A stretch of DNA of 64,000 bases from Ramlibacter aquaticus (GTDB taxonomy: Bacteria; Pseudomonadota; Gammaproteobacteria; Burkholderiales; Burkholderiaceae_C), in contig NZ_JADDOJ010000009.1 in NCBI RefSeq assembly GCF_015159745.1, forward strand, positions 1 to 64,000, written 5' to 3'. The translations under genes and the position numbers were made by a program. Below, one piece after another: positions 35,927-45,253 of the stretch. Below the pieces are notes generated by a model. The model made no database searches and was not told where the DNA came from. It saw nothing but the letters and a program-made list of their open reading frames with translations. Within the stretch, counting starts at the first letter, position 1. The number at the start of each line of letters is the position of its first letter.

Positions 35927-36412
35927 ATGAAGTCGGATACAAATAGGTTCAGCGAGGCCTCGGCGTACGCGTTAGCAGCAGTCGTCCTGGGCGCGCTGCA
36001 TGCGCCCCTGCCGGCCCTCGCTGACAGCCTCACGGTCCCGGTGAGCGCAACCATCCTTCCCCACGCAAGCGTGCAAGTGCTGGCCCAGCCGTCCACCGTG
36101 GTCCTGACCGCGAAGGATATCGAACGCGGCTATGTCGAACTGCCGTCCCGGCTGCGACTGGCGGTGAAGAACAACACGCCGGGCTACATGCTGGTGTTCG
36201 CCGGCGAAGGCGACTTCGTGCGCCAGGTGCGCGTCAGCGGCCTGGGCTCGGACGTTCAGATGGGCGCGGGCGGCGGCGGGGTCACGCTCAGGACCCCGGG
36301 CCGCGGCATGAACCAGAGCCTGCTGGACATCGGCTTCCGTCTCGAACTCGCCCAGGGCGTGCAGCAGGGCGTCTACCCCTGGCCGTTCCAGGTGTCCGTC
36401 GTTCCGCTCTAG
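35927..36412 (+). CDS. Secreted protein of the Csu-type pilus locus
   Basis: A 161-residue exported protein (signal peptide ending LPALA-DS). The mature part is beta-rich (LTVPVSATILPHASVQVLAQ; LRLAVKNNTPGYMLVFAG) and ends in PWPFQVSVVPL, reminiscent of pilin-like or spore coat U-like domains. It faces the usher gene and their stop codons overlap by 4 bases (36409-36412). The position suggests a pilus-related role. The family is not named with confidence. Confidence 0.65.
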   Translation: MKSDTNRFSEASAYALAAVVLGALHAPLPALADSLTVPVSATILPHASVQVLAQPSTVVLTAKDIERGYVELPSRLRLAVKNNTPGYMLVFAGEGDFVRQVRVSGLGSDVQMGAGGGGVTLRTPGRGMNQSLLDIGFRLELAQGVQQGVYPWPFQVSVVPL

Positions 36413-38871
36413 GGCTGGAGCCGGCACACGAAGTCCGGCAGGTCGACGAAGGTCTCCCCGCTCCTGGGGATCACGATCTCGAAGGGGCAGGGCCGCCCCT
36501 CCACCATGGCGTTCGCGCGGTAGGTGCCGGGCGCGATGTTCTCCAGGTAGAACTCGCCCTCCCTTCCGGTCTGCAGCTGGACGGACTTTCCACCCGCGAG
36601 CAGCGTGAGCGACTGGTACACCAGGGGCACGGTGCCGCTTCCCGCTTCGTACTTCAGGAGACCACTGAAGGCCTGGATCTTCCTCGCCTCGAAATCGATG
36701 ATCGCACCGCTGCGGGCGGACGGGGACACCGTCCTCGAGGTAGCGGCGATCTCGTAGTCGATGGGCACCGTCTCGGGCGCGATCGAGATCTGGTTGTCGA
36801 AATAGGCGTTCAGGTTCGGCACCAGCAGCCGGCCGTGCGCATCGGTCATGCCGATGTCCTGCGCGGCCGCCATCACCTTCACGCCAGGCACTTCGCCGAC
36901 CCGCACGATCGCGAAGCTGTCGGTCAAGGGACGGCCCAGTGCCGTTTCACCGCCCACGTACGCCACGCTGCCGGCCACAGAAAGCCGCTCGGTCGTGGCG
37001 GTCGGGCCCAGCGGAGACCGTGAGGCATCGTACTCCGCGCGCAGAATCACTGCGGGTGCGTTGTACTGGGCCTGGGACAGCAGCGTCGTACTGCTTCCGC
37101 TGGCGTCGGCCGAGCGCCCGGCCGTGAGCTGGTAGCCCAGGCCCTCGCCGATCGGCTGGTTCCGCATGAACTGAAGGACTTCGGAATGGCGATCACCGTC
37201 CTGGCGGAGGTTGGCATTCGCCGTGTACTGGCGGTCGAAGAAATAGGTCAGGCCAACGAACGCCTCGGTCCGCCGGCTGGTGTCGCGCGTGCGCGTGAGG
37301 CTCGCGGTGAGCGACACGCGGCCGGAAACGATGGAACGCGTGTAGGCGATGGACGAGACGCGCTGCGGGGTGAGTGCCAGGAAGGCGACCGAGCCCGAGG
37401 GGGCGCTGCTGCGTGCCGGGTCGGTGGCCATCACCGACTGGCTGAGGGTGATGCTGCCGCCTTCCTTCGGCAGGGTATAGCCCAGGCTCGCGTTGCCTTC
37501 ATACCGGCGGTTGCTCAGCGTAGGCGGCTCGCCCATCACGGCGTAGTTGCCCTGGTCACGCCGCAACGACAAGCCCAGGTTCCAGCGCGCCCCCTGGAAG
37601 TTGTAGCCCAGGGAGGTGGCCGAACCCTGCAGGCCCGAAGCTCTGCTGAATGCTGCCGCCAGGTTCGCCACGCCCCAGCGTCCCAGGACCAGCGTCGCCG
37701 ACGGACCGGCATTCACGAAGCCGGGTGCCCCGTCCGCGCGGACGCCAAGGGTGAGCGCGCGGGTGAAGCCATAGCGGTGGAAAAGTGAAAACGCGGGTTT
37801 GCCGTAGCGGTCGCTTTCGAGGCCGTACCGCCGACGGAACGCGCCGAGGTTGTAGCTGTATTCGTGCAAGCCGGCCTGCAACGGGCGGTCGCTGAAGTAG
37901 AACGCATAGTCCAGCGTCTGGGTACGGCCGAACGAATCGCGCAGGACCACCTGCACATTGCGCGCGCCGTTGTAGGCCAGGATGTCGGTGAGCTGGAACT
38001 GCCCCGGGCTGACGGTTTCGGAGCGGATCTTCTGGCCATCCAGGTAGACCTCGAGCTGGCTGGGCAGCGCCACCTGGCCACTGAGGGTCTGGGTGGGAAA
38101 CCGCACCAGGTAGGGATTCAGGTCGTACAGCTTGGAGAGGCTCAGGCCGCCCAGGTTCACACCGTTGCCCAACTCGCGCGAAGGGGTGAAGAAGTCGCCC
38201 ACCACCCACCGGCGAAGGGTGTCGCGTTCGTCCCGCGTCGCGCTCGACATCAGGCGCACGAACCTGTGCCCACCGTCCGGCGACTGGGTCGTCGCGCCGT
38301 TACTGACGAACAGGTCGTCGCCCTGCCGCCAGCCGCCTTCCAGGGTGCCCGTCCAGAGCGCCCGCTGAAGTGCGGTGCCGGATTGGGTGTCGAGCGCGTA
38401 ATTGAGAAATCCGCTGTTCTCGTGCGGCACAAAGCCGCGGCCGGGCCCCGTCGGCGAGCCCAGCGCGCGCACCGGCAGCAGGCGGGGGTCCGCGGTGATG
38501 GCGAGCGTCAGCGCGCGGGCGTCGAAGCTGTAGCGAACGCCCTGGATCGACCGCAGCGATACGTAGCGGTCGCCGTTCAGCACGGCGGTGGCGGCGGCGG
38601 CCGGCTGGATCCCCAGGGCCTTGAAGTCGTCTTCGCGCACCATAAAATCACCACCCGCGGTCCGGCTGACAAAGCGGTCTCCCTTGTCTTCGCTGTTCAC
38701 CGTTACGCGCAGCACCATCTCCTCGGGCTGTACCGAGGCCACCGGCGGGCCAGCGGGCGCATCCTGCGCCAGCGCCCCCGGGGGGAGCGTCGCACCCACC
38801 GCCAGCGCGACCGCGGCGACAGGACGGAGGGACGAGAGCCAGCGCTTAGGGGCAGTCCGCACGGCTGACAT
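36409..38871 (-). CDS. Outer-membrane usher of archaic (Csu-type) pili
   Basis: An 820-residue FimD/PapC-type usher. A signal peptide is followed by an N-terminal domain (about 40-140), a long 24-strand barrel with the conserved block LPSQLEVYLDGQKIRSETVS and PGQFQLTDI, a plug-like part, and C-terminal domains (PGTYRANAMVEGRPCPFEIV, final C near residue 816). It receives chaperone-subunit complexes and exports the growing fibre. Its start overlaps the chaperone gene by 26 bases. Confidence 0.9.
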   Translation of the reverse strand: MSAVRTAPKRWLSSLRPVAAVALAVGATLPPGALAQDAPAGPPVASVQPEEMVLRVTVNSEDKGDRFVSRTAGGDFMVREDDFKALGIQPAAAATAVLNGDRYVSLRSIQGVRYSFDARALTLAITADPRLLPVRALGSPTGPGRGFVPHENSGFLNYALDTQSGTALQRALWTGTLEGGWRQGDDLFVSNGATTQSPDGGHRFVRLMSSATRDERDTLRRWVVGDFFTPSRELGNGVNLGGLSLSKLYDLNPYLVRFPTQTLSGQVALPSQLEVYLDGQKIRSETVSPGQFQLTDILAYNGARNVQVVLRDSFGRTQTLDYAFYFSDRPLQAGLHEYSYNLGAFRRRYGLESDRYGKPAFSLFHRYGFTRALTLGVRADGAPGFVNAGPSATLVLGRWGVANLAAAFSRASGLQGSATSLGYNFQGARWNLGLSLRRDQGNYAVMGEPPTLSNRRYEGNASLGYTLPKEGGSITLSQSVMATDPARSSAPSGSVAFLALTPQRVSSIAYTRSIVSGRVSLTASLTRTRDTSRRTEAFVGLTYFFDRQYTANANLRQDGDRHSEVLQFMRNQPIGEGLGYQLTAGRSADASGSSTTLLSQAQYNAPAVILRAEYDASRSPLGPTATTERLSVAGSVAYVGGETALGRPLTDSFAIVRVGEVPGVKVMAAAQDIGMTDAHGRLLVPNLNAYFDNQISIAPETVPIDYEIAATSRTVSPSARSGAIIDFEARKIQAFSGLLKYEAGSGTVPLVYQSLTLLAGGKSVQLQTGREGEFYLENIAPGTYRANAMVEGRPCPFEIVIPRSGETFVDLPDFVCRLQP

Positions 38872-39628
38872 CCAGCTTGCGGACGCGGCTGAGCCTGTCG
38901 GTCTTCAGCGTCACCTCGATCGACGCCAGAGCGCGGCAGGTCGCGGCATCCAGTGTCGTGCTGAACGCCTTGGTGGTACCGGCGAGCAGGTAGCGATCGG
39001 CCAAGGTCATCGCATAAAGCTCCTTGCCGTCGGCTCCCAGGCCACGGAGATGGATGCCCTCGATGACCTGGTGCCTGTTGCCCGTGTTGTGGGCCGACAG
39101 CTTCAGCACGCCCTTGTCCAGGGACGCGACCTGCAGTTCGGCGTCATCCGTCGCCTGCACGGGCGTCACGAAGATCGGCGCTCCGAATCGCAGCAGCAGA
39201 CTCACCTGCGCGCCGGGGCCTGTGGCTTGCGAGAGAGCGTTCGGCTTCGGCATTTCCTGGATGAAGAGCCGATAGGTTTTTTCGGCTTGCACCACCGGCT
39301 TGCGGGCACCGACCCGGATGACGGACTCCTGCCCCGGCTCCACGCTCAGGATCTTGGGAAAGAAGATCAGGTCGTTCGAAGAGGTGTAGCGGTCGGCGCC
39401 CTGCGCGTCCTGGGTCCACTCCATGGCGTCCACCTGAAAGCCGATGCTCTCCTGGCTGTCGTTGCGCACGACCAGCGCGCCACTGCGCAGCGTGGCGTTG
39501 AGTTCCAGGCGCACGGGCGCCACCGAGAATTCGGACGCCCGAACCGGCGAACTGATCAAGGCCGACACGGTCAGGCCAGCGGCAAGCCAGCCTCGCCATC
39601 CTTTCATCCTCATTTCCATCCGACGCAA
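38846..39628 (-). CDS. Periplasmic pilus chaperone (Csu-type)
   Basis: A 260-residue PapD-like chaperone. A signal peptide (to about residue 30, VRA-SEF) precedes two immunoglobulin-like domains. Typical features are ALVVRNDSQESIGFQVDAME, the proline-rich strand before YRLFIQEMP, and the LLLRFGAPIFVTP segment that donates strand G1 to subunits. It keeps SCPU subunits soluble and hands them to the usher. It lies between the SCPU genes and the usher gene, as in csu operons. Confidence 0.9.
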   Translation of the reverse strand: MRRMEMRMKGWRGWLAAGLTVSALISSPVRASEFSVAPVRLELNATLRSGALVVRNDSQESIGFQVDAMEWTQDAQGADRYTSSNDLIFFPKILSVEPGQESVIRVGARKPVVQAEKTYRLFIQEMPKPNALSQATGPGAQVSLLLRFGAPIFVTPVQATDDAELQVASLDKGVLKLSAHNTGNRHQVIEGIHLRGLGADGKELYAMTLADRYLLAGTTKAFSTTLDAATCRALASIEVTLKTDRLSRVRKLDVSRADCP

Positions 39629-39652
39629 TCTTGAGATGAGCTCAGCGGGACG

Positions 39653-40162
39653 TCACGGGCTGACCGTGATCATGACGGTGTCGCTGTAATTGCCGGCGGA
39701 CGCGTTCTGGTAGCTGCCGCCCAGCACGCTCCCGTTGATGATGAGCGTGATCCACTTGTTGTTGCCGGGGGCGGGTTGGCTCGCGGGCAACGTGATGCTG
39801 TAAGGAATGAAGTCGGTCCCGTTCGTCATCTGGCGGGAGCCGTTGAAGTTCAATCCGTTGTCCGCACTGAACATCATGGTGACGCCCCTGCAACTGCCGA
39901 CCTGGTCGGCATGCAGCGTGGCGGCTGCGGCCGGCGCCGTGACCGTGGTGTTGCTGGAAGGATCCAGGGTACCGAAGCTCAGGGCCAGCCCCTTGGCCTC
40001 GAACGTGCAGGTCCCGTTCAGCGCGTAGGCCGGTGGCGCGACCAGGCACGCAATCGCCAGGAGCGAGACCGCCGCGGCACGCGCCCCGGGAGTGAGGAGA
40101 CCCCCGCGCCGTGACGCGCGCAGCAGTAAACCGGCCCCGTCCGGGACAACCATGCGACACAT
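39653..40162 (-). CDS. Spore coat U domain pilin-like subunit
   Basis: A 169-residue exported subunit with a SCPU-type fold: C-T-F-E near the N-terminus of the mature part (LNGTCTFEAKGLALSFGTLD), a second cysteine (QVGSCRGVTM) and the C-terminal block NYSDTVMITVSP. The wording is less close to the other two subunits here. It may be the minor or tip-type subunit. The start is uncertain because the leader frame is open at 40162. Confidence 0.8.
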   Translation of the reverse strand: MCRMVVPDGAGLLLRASRRGGLLTPGARAAAVSLLAIACLVAPPAYALNGTCTFEAKGLALSFGTLDPSSNTTVTAPAAAATLHADQVGSCRGVTMMFSADNGLNFNGSRQMTNGTDFIPYSITLPASQPAPGNNKWITLIINGSVLGGSYQNASAGNYSDTVMITVSP

Positions 40163-40184
40163 GGGCTCGATCCTGGCGGCAGGA

Positions 40185-40652
40185 TCAGGGCGTGACGGTC
40201 AGCGTGACGGTGTCCGCGTACGGGCCAACCGTCTTGTTCTGGTAGTCGGTGGGGGTGATGGTGCCCCCCAGGACCAGGGTCAGGTCCTGGCCCGCGCCAA
40301 AGCCCTTGCCCGTGCCCGTGCCACCCGAGGTGAACGCCAGGGTGTATGCCATGGTGTCCGTGGACGCGGTCCCGCTGCCCTGGAGGGTCCGCGCACCGGT
40401 GACGGCGTTGGACACGCTCGCGGACGTGCCGGTGGTGCAGCGGTACAGCACGCTGGCCGACGCCGTTGCATTGGCGGTGCCCGAGGGGTCGATGGCCCCG
40501 AACGCCAGCACGGGCGTCTGGCCGCTGTTGAACTTGCACACGCCCGTGATGGACGCGGTCACGCTGAGCGACTGCGTATCGGCCAGGGCAGCGCCTGCAG
40601 CACAGGCCAGGACCAGGGCCAAGGCGAGTTTTTGGATCGGGAAGGTTGTCAT
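40185..40652 (-). CDS. Spore coat U domain pilin-like subunit (copy 1)
   Basis: A 155-residue subunit starting MTTFPIQKLALALVLACAAG with a signal peptide (ALA-DT); an earlier in-frame ATG at 40682 is possible. It is closely related to the next gene: both have VCKFNSGQTPVLAFGAIDPS and GGTITPTDYQNKTVGPYADT/LAGTITPANYQNKTVGPYA-type blocks. The two cysteines (CKF and YRC) would form the subunit disulphide. Probably a main shaft subunit. Confidence 0.85.
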   Translation of the reverse strand: MTTFPIQKLALALVLACAAGAALADTQSLSVTASITGVCKFNSGQTPVLAFGAIDPSGTANATASASVLYRCTTGTSASVSNAVTGARTLQGSGTASTDTMAYTLAFTSGGTGTGKGFGAGQDLTLVLGGTITPTDYQNKTVGPYADTVTLTVTP

Positions 40653-40713
40653 GGAACTACTCATCATCAAGTTGGCGCACATCCGTCAAGGGAGCGCGAG
40701 GGTTGAAGAAAAC

Positions 40714-41181
40714 TCAGGGGGTGACAGTCAAGGTGACGTTGTCGGCATAGGGCCCGACCGTCTTGTTCTGGTAATTCGCGGGGGTGATGGTGCCGGCCAG
40801 CACCAGGGCGAGGTCCTGGCCGGAACCGAAACCGGTACCGGTGCCGGCATTGCCGGACGTGAACGACAGGGTGTAGCTCATCGAATCGCCGGCCGCGGTG
40901 CCGCTTCCGGTCAGGGTCCGGGTGCCAGTGACCGCGGATGACACGGACGCCACTGTCCCCTTGGTGCAGCGGTACAGGACGGTGGTCGACGCGATGGCGT
41001 TGGTGGTGCCCGACGGGTCGATAGCCCCAAAGGCAAGCACGGGCGTCTGCCCACTGTTGAATTTGCAGATGGCTGAAACCGATGCGTTGACGCTCATCGA
41101 TTGCGTGTCCGCTGAGGCGATCCCACAAGCCATGGCTATCCAGGCAACGGCCGAAAGCTGGGAAATACGGAGGTCGACCAT
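40714..41181 (-). CDS. Spore coat U domain pilin-like subunit (copy 2)
   Basis: A 155-residue paralogue of the subunit at 40185-40652 (about 70 percent alike by eye), with signal peptide ending IASA-DT. It is the first gene of the pilus operon read on the minus strand. Tandem SCPU copies are normal in Csu-type systems. Confidence 0.85.
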   Translation of the reverse strand: MVDLRISQLSAVAWIAMACGIASADTQSMSVNASVSAICKFNSGQTPVLAFGAIDPSGTTNAIASTTVLYRCTKGTVASVSSAVTGTRTLTGSGTAAGDSMSYTLSFTSGNAGTGTGFGSGQDLALVLAGTITPANYQNKTVGPYADNVTLTVTP

Positions 41182-41356
41182 CTGGAAAACTGCGTCTTTA
41201 GGTGGAAATCGACGGGACCGGCAAAAGGCACGAGGCTTAAGAAAACGCCTTACGATTGCTGAAGGAAACGTCCTGTGATTGCGTCTAAATGTGACATTTT
41301 AATCATGATTTGTTTCGCCAGCGAGTCAGTGGCCTGACATCTGCATGGAGCCAGCC

Positions 41357-41962
41357 ATGCAGGACTTCCAACGTATCGAGATCCGAAGCCGGGGCGAGCT
41401 GCGGGAATGGCTACAGAAGCATCACCAACGCCGCGAGAGCATCTGGCTGGTCAGCTTCAAGAAGGCGGCGAGGCCAGAACTCCACGTACCCTACGAGGAC
41501 ATCGTCGAGGAGGCCCTGTGTTTCGGTTGGGTCGACAGCCAGCCGCGGAGCCTGGACGCCGAGCGGTCCATGCGCTTGCTGTCGCCCCGGCGCGCTGGAA
41601 GCGCGTGGTCGGCGCTGAACAAGCGGCGCGTCGAGGCTCTCATCGCCAGCGGCCGGATGCAGCCTGCGGGCCTGGCCAAGGTGATGGCTGCCCGCGCAGA
41701 CGGCAGTTGGACCCGCATCGATGGCGTGGAGGCAGGCGCCATCCCCCAGGACCTCGGGAATGCGCTGGAGCGGGTGCCTGCCGCTCAGGCGAACTTCCAG
41801 GCCTTTCCTGCGTCGACCCGCAGGGCGATCCTCGAGTGGATTGGCAACGCCAGGCAAGCGGCCACCCGTGAGCGGCGGATCGTCGAGACTGTGGAAAAGG
41901 CCAAGGACAACTTGCGCGCCAACCAGTACAGGCAGCCGAAGGGCCGCGGCGGCGCCCGTTGA
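41357..41962 (+). CDS. YdeI/OmpD-associated family protein
   Basis: A 201-residue soluble protein. The start at 41357 is chosen because GGAG lies 6 bases before it. Domain wording matches the YdeI family: REWLQKHHQRRESIWLVSFK, YEDIVEEALCFGWVDSQPRS and the C-terminal helix AILEWIGNARQAATRERRIV. Members are named for protection from bacteriocins or peptides in some bacteria, but the mechanism is unknown. The gene's 3' half overlaps the antiparallel DoxX frame. Confidence 0.85.
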   Translation: MQDFQRIEIRSRGELREWLQKHHQRRESIWLVSFKKAARPELHVPYEDIVEEALCFGWVDSQPRSLDAERSMRLLSPRRAGSAWSALNKRRVEALIASGRMQPAGLAKVMAARADGSWTRIDGVEAGAIPQDLGNALERVPAAQANFQAFPASTRRAILEWIGNARQAATRERRIVETVEKAKDNLRANQYRQPKGRGGAR

Positions 41963-42345
41963 GCGAGGGCCAAGTTCGCCCGCGCGCCTGGGGTGGGTTC
42001 GCTGCGGTGGTGCTCAAGGTACAGCGCAAGCACCGGGGTGAGCGTCAAGGCCGGGAGCGCCCCCCGCGACTGCGTAGCCACCCAGGCGATCAGCACCAGC
42101 AGCGCGGCCTGAAACGGCAGCCGCGCGACCAGCAGCGCGTGCGGCAGGGCCGGAAAGTCCTGCGCTTGCTGAAGCATGTACACGTTCGCGGGCGTCACCG
42201 CGACGGTGAGCGCGAACAGGCTCCAGGCCGCCCAGGCGCGGGTGGCGCGCAGCAGCAGGCCGGCTGCGCCCAGCAGTTCGAACGCACCGCTCACCAGCAC
42301 CGCCGTCCGCGGCCAAGGCATCCAGGGCGGGACGATGGGACAGCG
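41785..42345 (-). pseudogene. DoxX-family membrane protein, 5' end missing
   Basis: The frame starts inside the family block IVPPWMPWPRTAVLVSGAFE, with LLGAAGLLL and the later LFALTVAVTPANVYML and ALLVARLPFQAALLVLIAWV helices of DoxX-like proteins. The usual first helix is absent: upstream DNA changes at about 42350 to integrase sequence. The long tail that runs antiparallel into the YdeI gene is probably read-through. A gene broken by recombination at its 5' end. Confidence 0.65.
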
Positions 42346-42353
42346 ACGTCCCG

Positions 42354-42664
42354 CCGTTAAGCCTGGCGGAGGTACAGCTCATCCTGGCCTGCGCACGGGA
42401 GGACTACCGGGCGTACTTCACCGTGCGCTTCTTCACCGGCATGCGGACGGGAGAGGTCCATGGCCTGAAGTGGAAATACATCGGCTTCGAGCGGCGCCTG
42501 ACCCTGGTTCGCGAATCCATCGTTCCGGGAGACGAGGACGAACTCAAGTCCGAAGACAGCCAGCGCGACATCCAGATGACCCAGGTGGTCTACGAGGCGC
42601 TTCGCTTGCAGGCCAAGAGCACCCGCAAGATTTCCGACTACGTGTTCTGCAACCTGGCAGGGAG
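42354..42664 (+). pseudogene. 310-bp copy of the central part of the island integrase
   Basis: This stretch aligns with 5937-6247 of the integrase with roughly 18 differences by eye and no gaps; it encodes LAEVQLILACAREDYRAYFT to KISDYVFCNLAG. Both edges are sharp: DoxX sequence on the left, and 25 unknown bases before the IS21 end on the right. The catalytic R is present (GMRTGEVHGL) but the C-terminal box with H and Y is missing. It comes from a second, related element. Confidence 0.85.
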
Positions 42665-42761
42665 ACGCGCACCAGTTCTGGGCTGTGGTGTTGATTTCCA
42701 TGGAATCCTGACCCGGCATTTCCATCGAAAATTGACCCACCCTCTTTGCGAGCCTGGTGGC

Positions 42762-43568
42762 TCACGTTGTGGATAAGTTCTTGGTCCTCTCCTTCTTTTT
42801 AGGTTGATCTGTCTGAACGGACTGAGCTGAGCTGTGCTTGAAGCGGAAGCTGTCGTTTCCGGTTTCCAGGATGTGACAGTGGTGCGTGAGTCGGTCTAAT
42901 AGCGCCGTCGTCATCTTCGCATCCCCGAACACACTTGCCCACTCGCTGAAGCTGAGGTTCGTGGTGATCACGACACTTGTGCGCTCGTACAGCTTGGACA
43001 ATAGATGGAATAAGAGCGCCCCGCCCGAGACGCTGAAGGGCAAGTAGCCCAGCTCGTCCAGGACCACCATGTCGGCGTACATCAGCCGATGGGCAATTTG
43101 CCCGGGGTTGCCGCTGGCCTTCTCCTGCTCCAGGGCGTTAACCAGTTCGACGGTGGAGAAGAATCTCACGCGTCGGTGATGGTGCTCGATGGCTTGCACG
43201 CCCAGCGCCGTGGCGATGTGGGTCTTGCCCGTGCCCGGCCCGCCCACGAGCACCACGTTCTGTGCATCCTCGAGGAAGTCGCAGCGGTGCAACTGCCGCA
43301 CCAAGGCTTCGTTGACCTCGCTGTGTGCGAAGTCAAAGCCAGCGAGGTCCCGGTAGGCCGGAAAGCGTGCCAGCTTGAGCTGGTAGGCCACGGAGCGCAC
43401 TTCGCGCTCGGCGGTCTCGGCCTTGAGCAGTTGAGAGAGCATCGGCTGGACCGCCTCGAAGGCGGGTGAGCCTTGCTCGGCGAGTTCTGCCACGGCGTGG
43501 GCCATGCCGTGCATCTTGAGTTCGCGAAGCATGATCACGATGGCCGCGCTGGCTGGGTCATGACGCAT
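42762..43568 (-). CDS. istB: IstB-type transposition helper ATPase
   Basis: A 268-residue DnaC-like AAA+ protein. The Walker A is [16 protein letters not shown], the Walker [14 protein letters not shown], and sensor residues lie in [18 protein letters not shown]. It loads the transposase onto target DNA. The start at 43568 overlaps the istA stop by 11 bases. It is the second cistron of IS21. Confidence 0.9.
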   Translation of the reverse strand: MRHDPASAAIVIMLRELKMHGMAHAVAELAEQGSPAFEAVQPMLSQLLKAETAEREVRSVAYQLKLARFPAYRDLAGFDFAHSEVNEALVRQLHRCDFLEDAQNVVLVGGPGTGKTHIATALGVQAIEHHHRRVRFFSTVELVNALEQEKASGNPGQIAHRLMYADMVVLDELGYLPFSVSGGALLFHLLSKLYERTSVVITTNLSFSEWASVFGDAKMTTALLDRLTHHCHILETGNDSFRFKHSSAQSVQTDQPKKKERTKNLSTT

Positions 43569-45123
43569 GGCGCACCTCCTGCAGGCTGGGCGAGCCCTGC
43601 GCGCTCGCACGCCCGCGCAGGGCGTCGTAGCGCAGCACATTGGCCTGGGGCTCGTTCACGAGGCGCAGCGCTTGCGGCGCCGTGACCGCAGTGGGGGCCA
43701 CCGGCTTGCCGTCCAGCAATCGATGCAGCACGTTGAGCACATGGGTCTTGCTGGCCACGCCTGCCTCCAGCGCCAACTCGACTGCCGTCAGCACCGCCTG
43801 TTCGTCGTGGTGCAGCACGAGCGATAGGATCTCCACCATCTCCCTGTCGCCTCCTGGCTGCTTGAGCAGCACTCCCTGTAATTGGCGAAAGGCCTTTGGC
43901 AGCTCGCTGAATGGCGCCCCGTTCCTGAGCGCGCCTGGCTTGCGCTGCAGCACCGCCAGGTAGTGGCGCCAGTCGTATACGGTGTGACCCGCCGTGTTGT
44001 GGCTGCGCTCGATGATGCGGTTGTGCTCGCACACGATCTGCCCCTCGGCGGCCACGACCAGGCGGTCGGCGTACACCCTCAGACTCACGGGGCGATTCGC
44101 GTAGGAGGCCGGCACGCTGTAGCGGTTGCGCTCGAAGTGCACCAGGCAGGTGGGCGAGACGCGCTTGGTGTGCTCCACGAATCCGTCGAAGGGCCTGGGC
44201 ACTTGCATGAGCATGGGGCGCTCGTGCGCCCAGGCCGCGGCAATGGTGCCAGGCAACTTGCCGTGGGCGATCTCGTTCCACAGCGCCAGGCAGCGATCCT
44301 GCAGCCACGCGTTGAGCTGACCCAGCGTCGCGAATGCCGGCACCGGCTGCCACAGGCGGTGGCGCGCATCACGCACATTCTTTTCCACCTGGCCCTTCTC
44401 CCAACCCGAGGCGGGGTTGCAGAACTCGGCGCTGAATAAGTAGTGGCTGACCATGGCGCTGAAGCGCGCGTTGACGTCGCGCTCCTTGCCGCGGCGCACC
44501 TTGTCCACCGCCGTCTTCATGTTGTCGTAGATCCCGCGTCCGGGCACACCGCCAAACACCTCGAATGCGCGGTTGTGCGCATCGAACAGCATCTCGTGCG
44601 TCTGCAGCGGGTAGGCCCGCACCCAAAACGCACGGCTGTAGCTGAGCTTGAAGTGCGCCACCTGCAGCTTGATGCGCTCGCCAGCGATGACCGCCCAGTC
44701 CTCGCTCCAGTCGAACTGGAACGCCTCCCCGGGACCAAATGCCAGGGGCACGAACGTGCCACGGCCCGTGGTCTGCTGAATCTCATGCCGGCGGGCCTGC
44801 CAGGCCCGCGCGTATGCCGCCACGCGGTTGTAAGACCCGGCATAGCCCAGCGCCACCAGATCGGTGTGCATCTGCTTGAGGGTGCGCCGCTGTTTGCGGG
44901 ACCGTGATGCCTCGCTCTTGAGCCAGGCCGAGAGTTTCTCGGCGTAGGGGTCGAGCTTGCTGGGGCTCACGCGCTTGGCGTAGCGCGGCTCGGCCGCGTC
45001 CGCTCTCAGGTACTTCTTAATGGTGTTGCGAGACAGGCCCGTGCGCCGGGCTATCTCGCGGATGGACAGTTGCTCGCGCAAGGCCCAACGCCTGATGACA
45101 CTCAGTGTCGCCACGTCAATCAC
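43558..45123 (-). CDS. istA: IstA-type IS21 transposase
   Basis: A 521-residue DDE transposase. An N-terminal helix-turn-helix ([20 protein letters not shown]) binds the terminal repeats; the catalytic core has FQFDWSEDW (first D), a second D in [10 protein letters not shown] and an E in [15 protein letters not shown]. The start is set at a GTG (45123) shortly after AGGAG; a TTG 21 bases upstream is also in frame. Confidence 0.9.
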   Translation of the reverse strand: MIDVATLSVIRRWALREQLSIREIARRTGLSRNTIKKYLRADAAEPRYAKRVSPSKLDPYAEKLSAWLKSEASRSRKQRRTLKQMHTDLVALGYAGSYNRVAAYARAWQARRHEIQQTTGRGTFVPLAFGPGEAFQFDWSEDWAVIAGERIKLQVAHFKLSYSRAFWVRAYPLQTHEMLFDAHNRAFEVFGGVPGRGIYDNMKTAVDKVRRGKERDVNARFSAMVSHYLFSAEFCNPASGWEKGQVEKNVRDARHRLWQPVPAFATLGQLNAWLQDRCLALWNEIAHGKLPGTIAAAWAHERPMLMQVPRPFDGFVEHTKRVSPTCLVHFERNRYSVPASYANRPVSLRVYADRLVVAAEGQIVCEHNRIIERSHNTAGHTVYDWRHYLAVLQRKPGALRNGAPFSELPKAFRQLQGVLLKQPGGDREMVEILSLVLHHDEQAVLTAVELALEAGVASKTHVLNVLHRLLDGKPVAPTAVTAPQALRLVNEPQANVLRYDALRGRASAQGSPSLQEVRHAS

Positions 45124-45253
45124 TCCTAGTGCTCCTGCCACCAAAAGCAGCAGGTTAGGGTTATTACGTGGGTCAGATTTCGATGGAAATTACCGGGCCA
45201 AGTGGGTCACTTCTGGATGGAAATCAACACTTTTGCCGATACCCGCAGTGCTC

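Larger units (their letters stand above)
42689..45229 (-). mobile_element. IS21-family insertion sequence
   Basis: The element has istA and istB reading leftwards. Both ends begin TGTTGATTTCCAT, and each carries inner repeats of ATTTCCATCGAAA plus TGACCCAC (left end about 42689-42742, right end about 45166-45229), the multiple terminal repeats typical of IS21. Length about 2.54 kb. Flanking bases (CTGTGG left, CTTTTG right) are not a direct repeat, so this copy either lost its target duplication or marks a rearrangement. Both genes look intact. Confidence 0.9.

Noticed and set aside
45020..45253. Longer start for the giant recombinase inside IS21
   Set aside because: These codons read antisense through istA and the IS end, so they are not native coding sequence.
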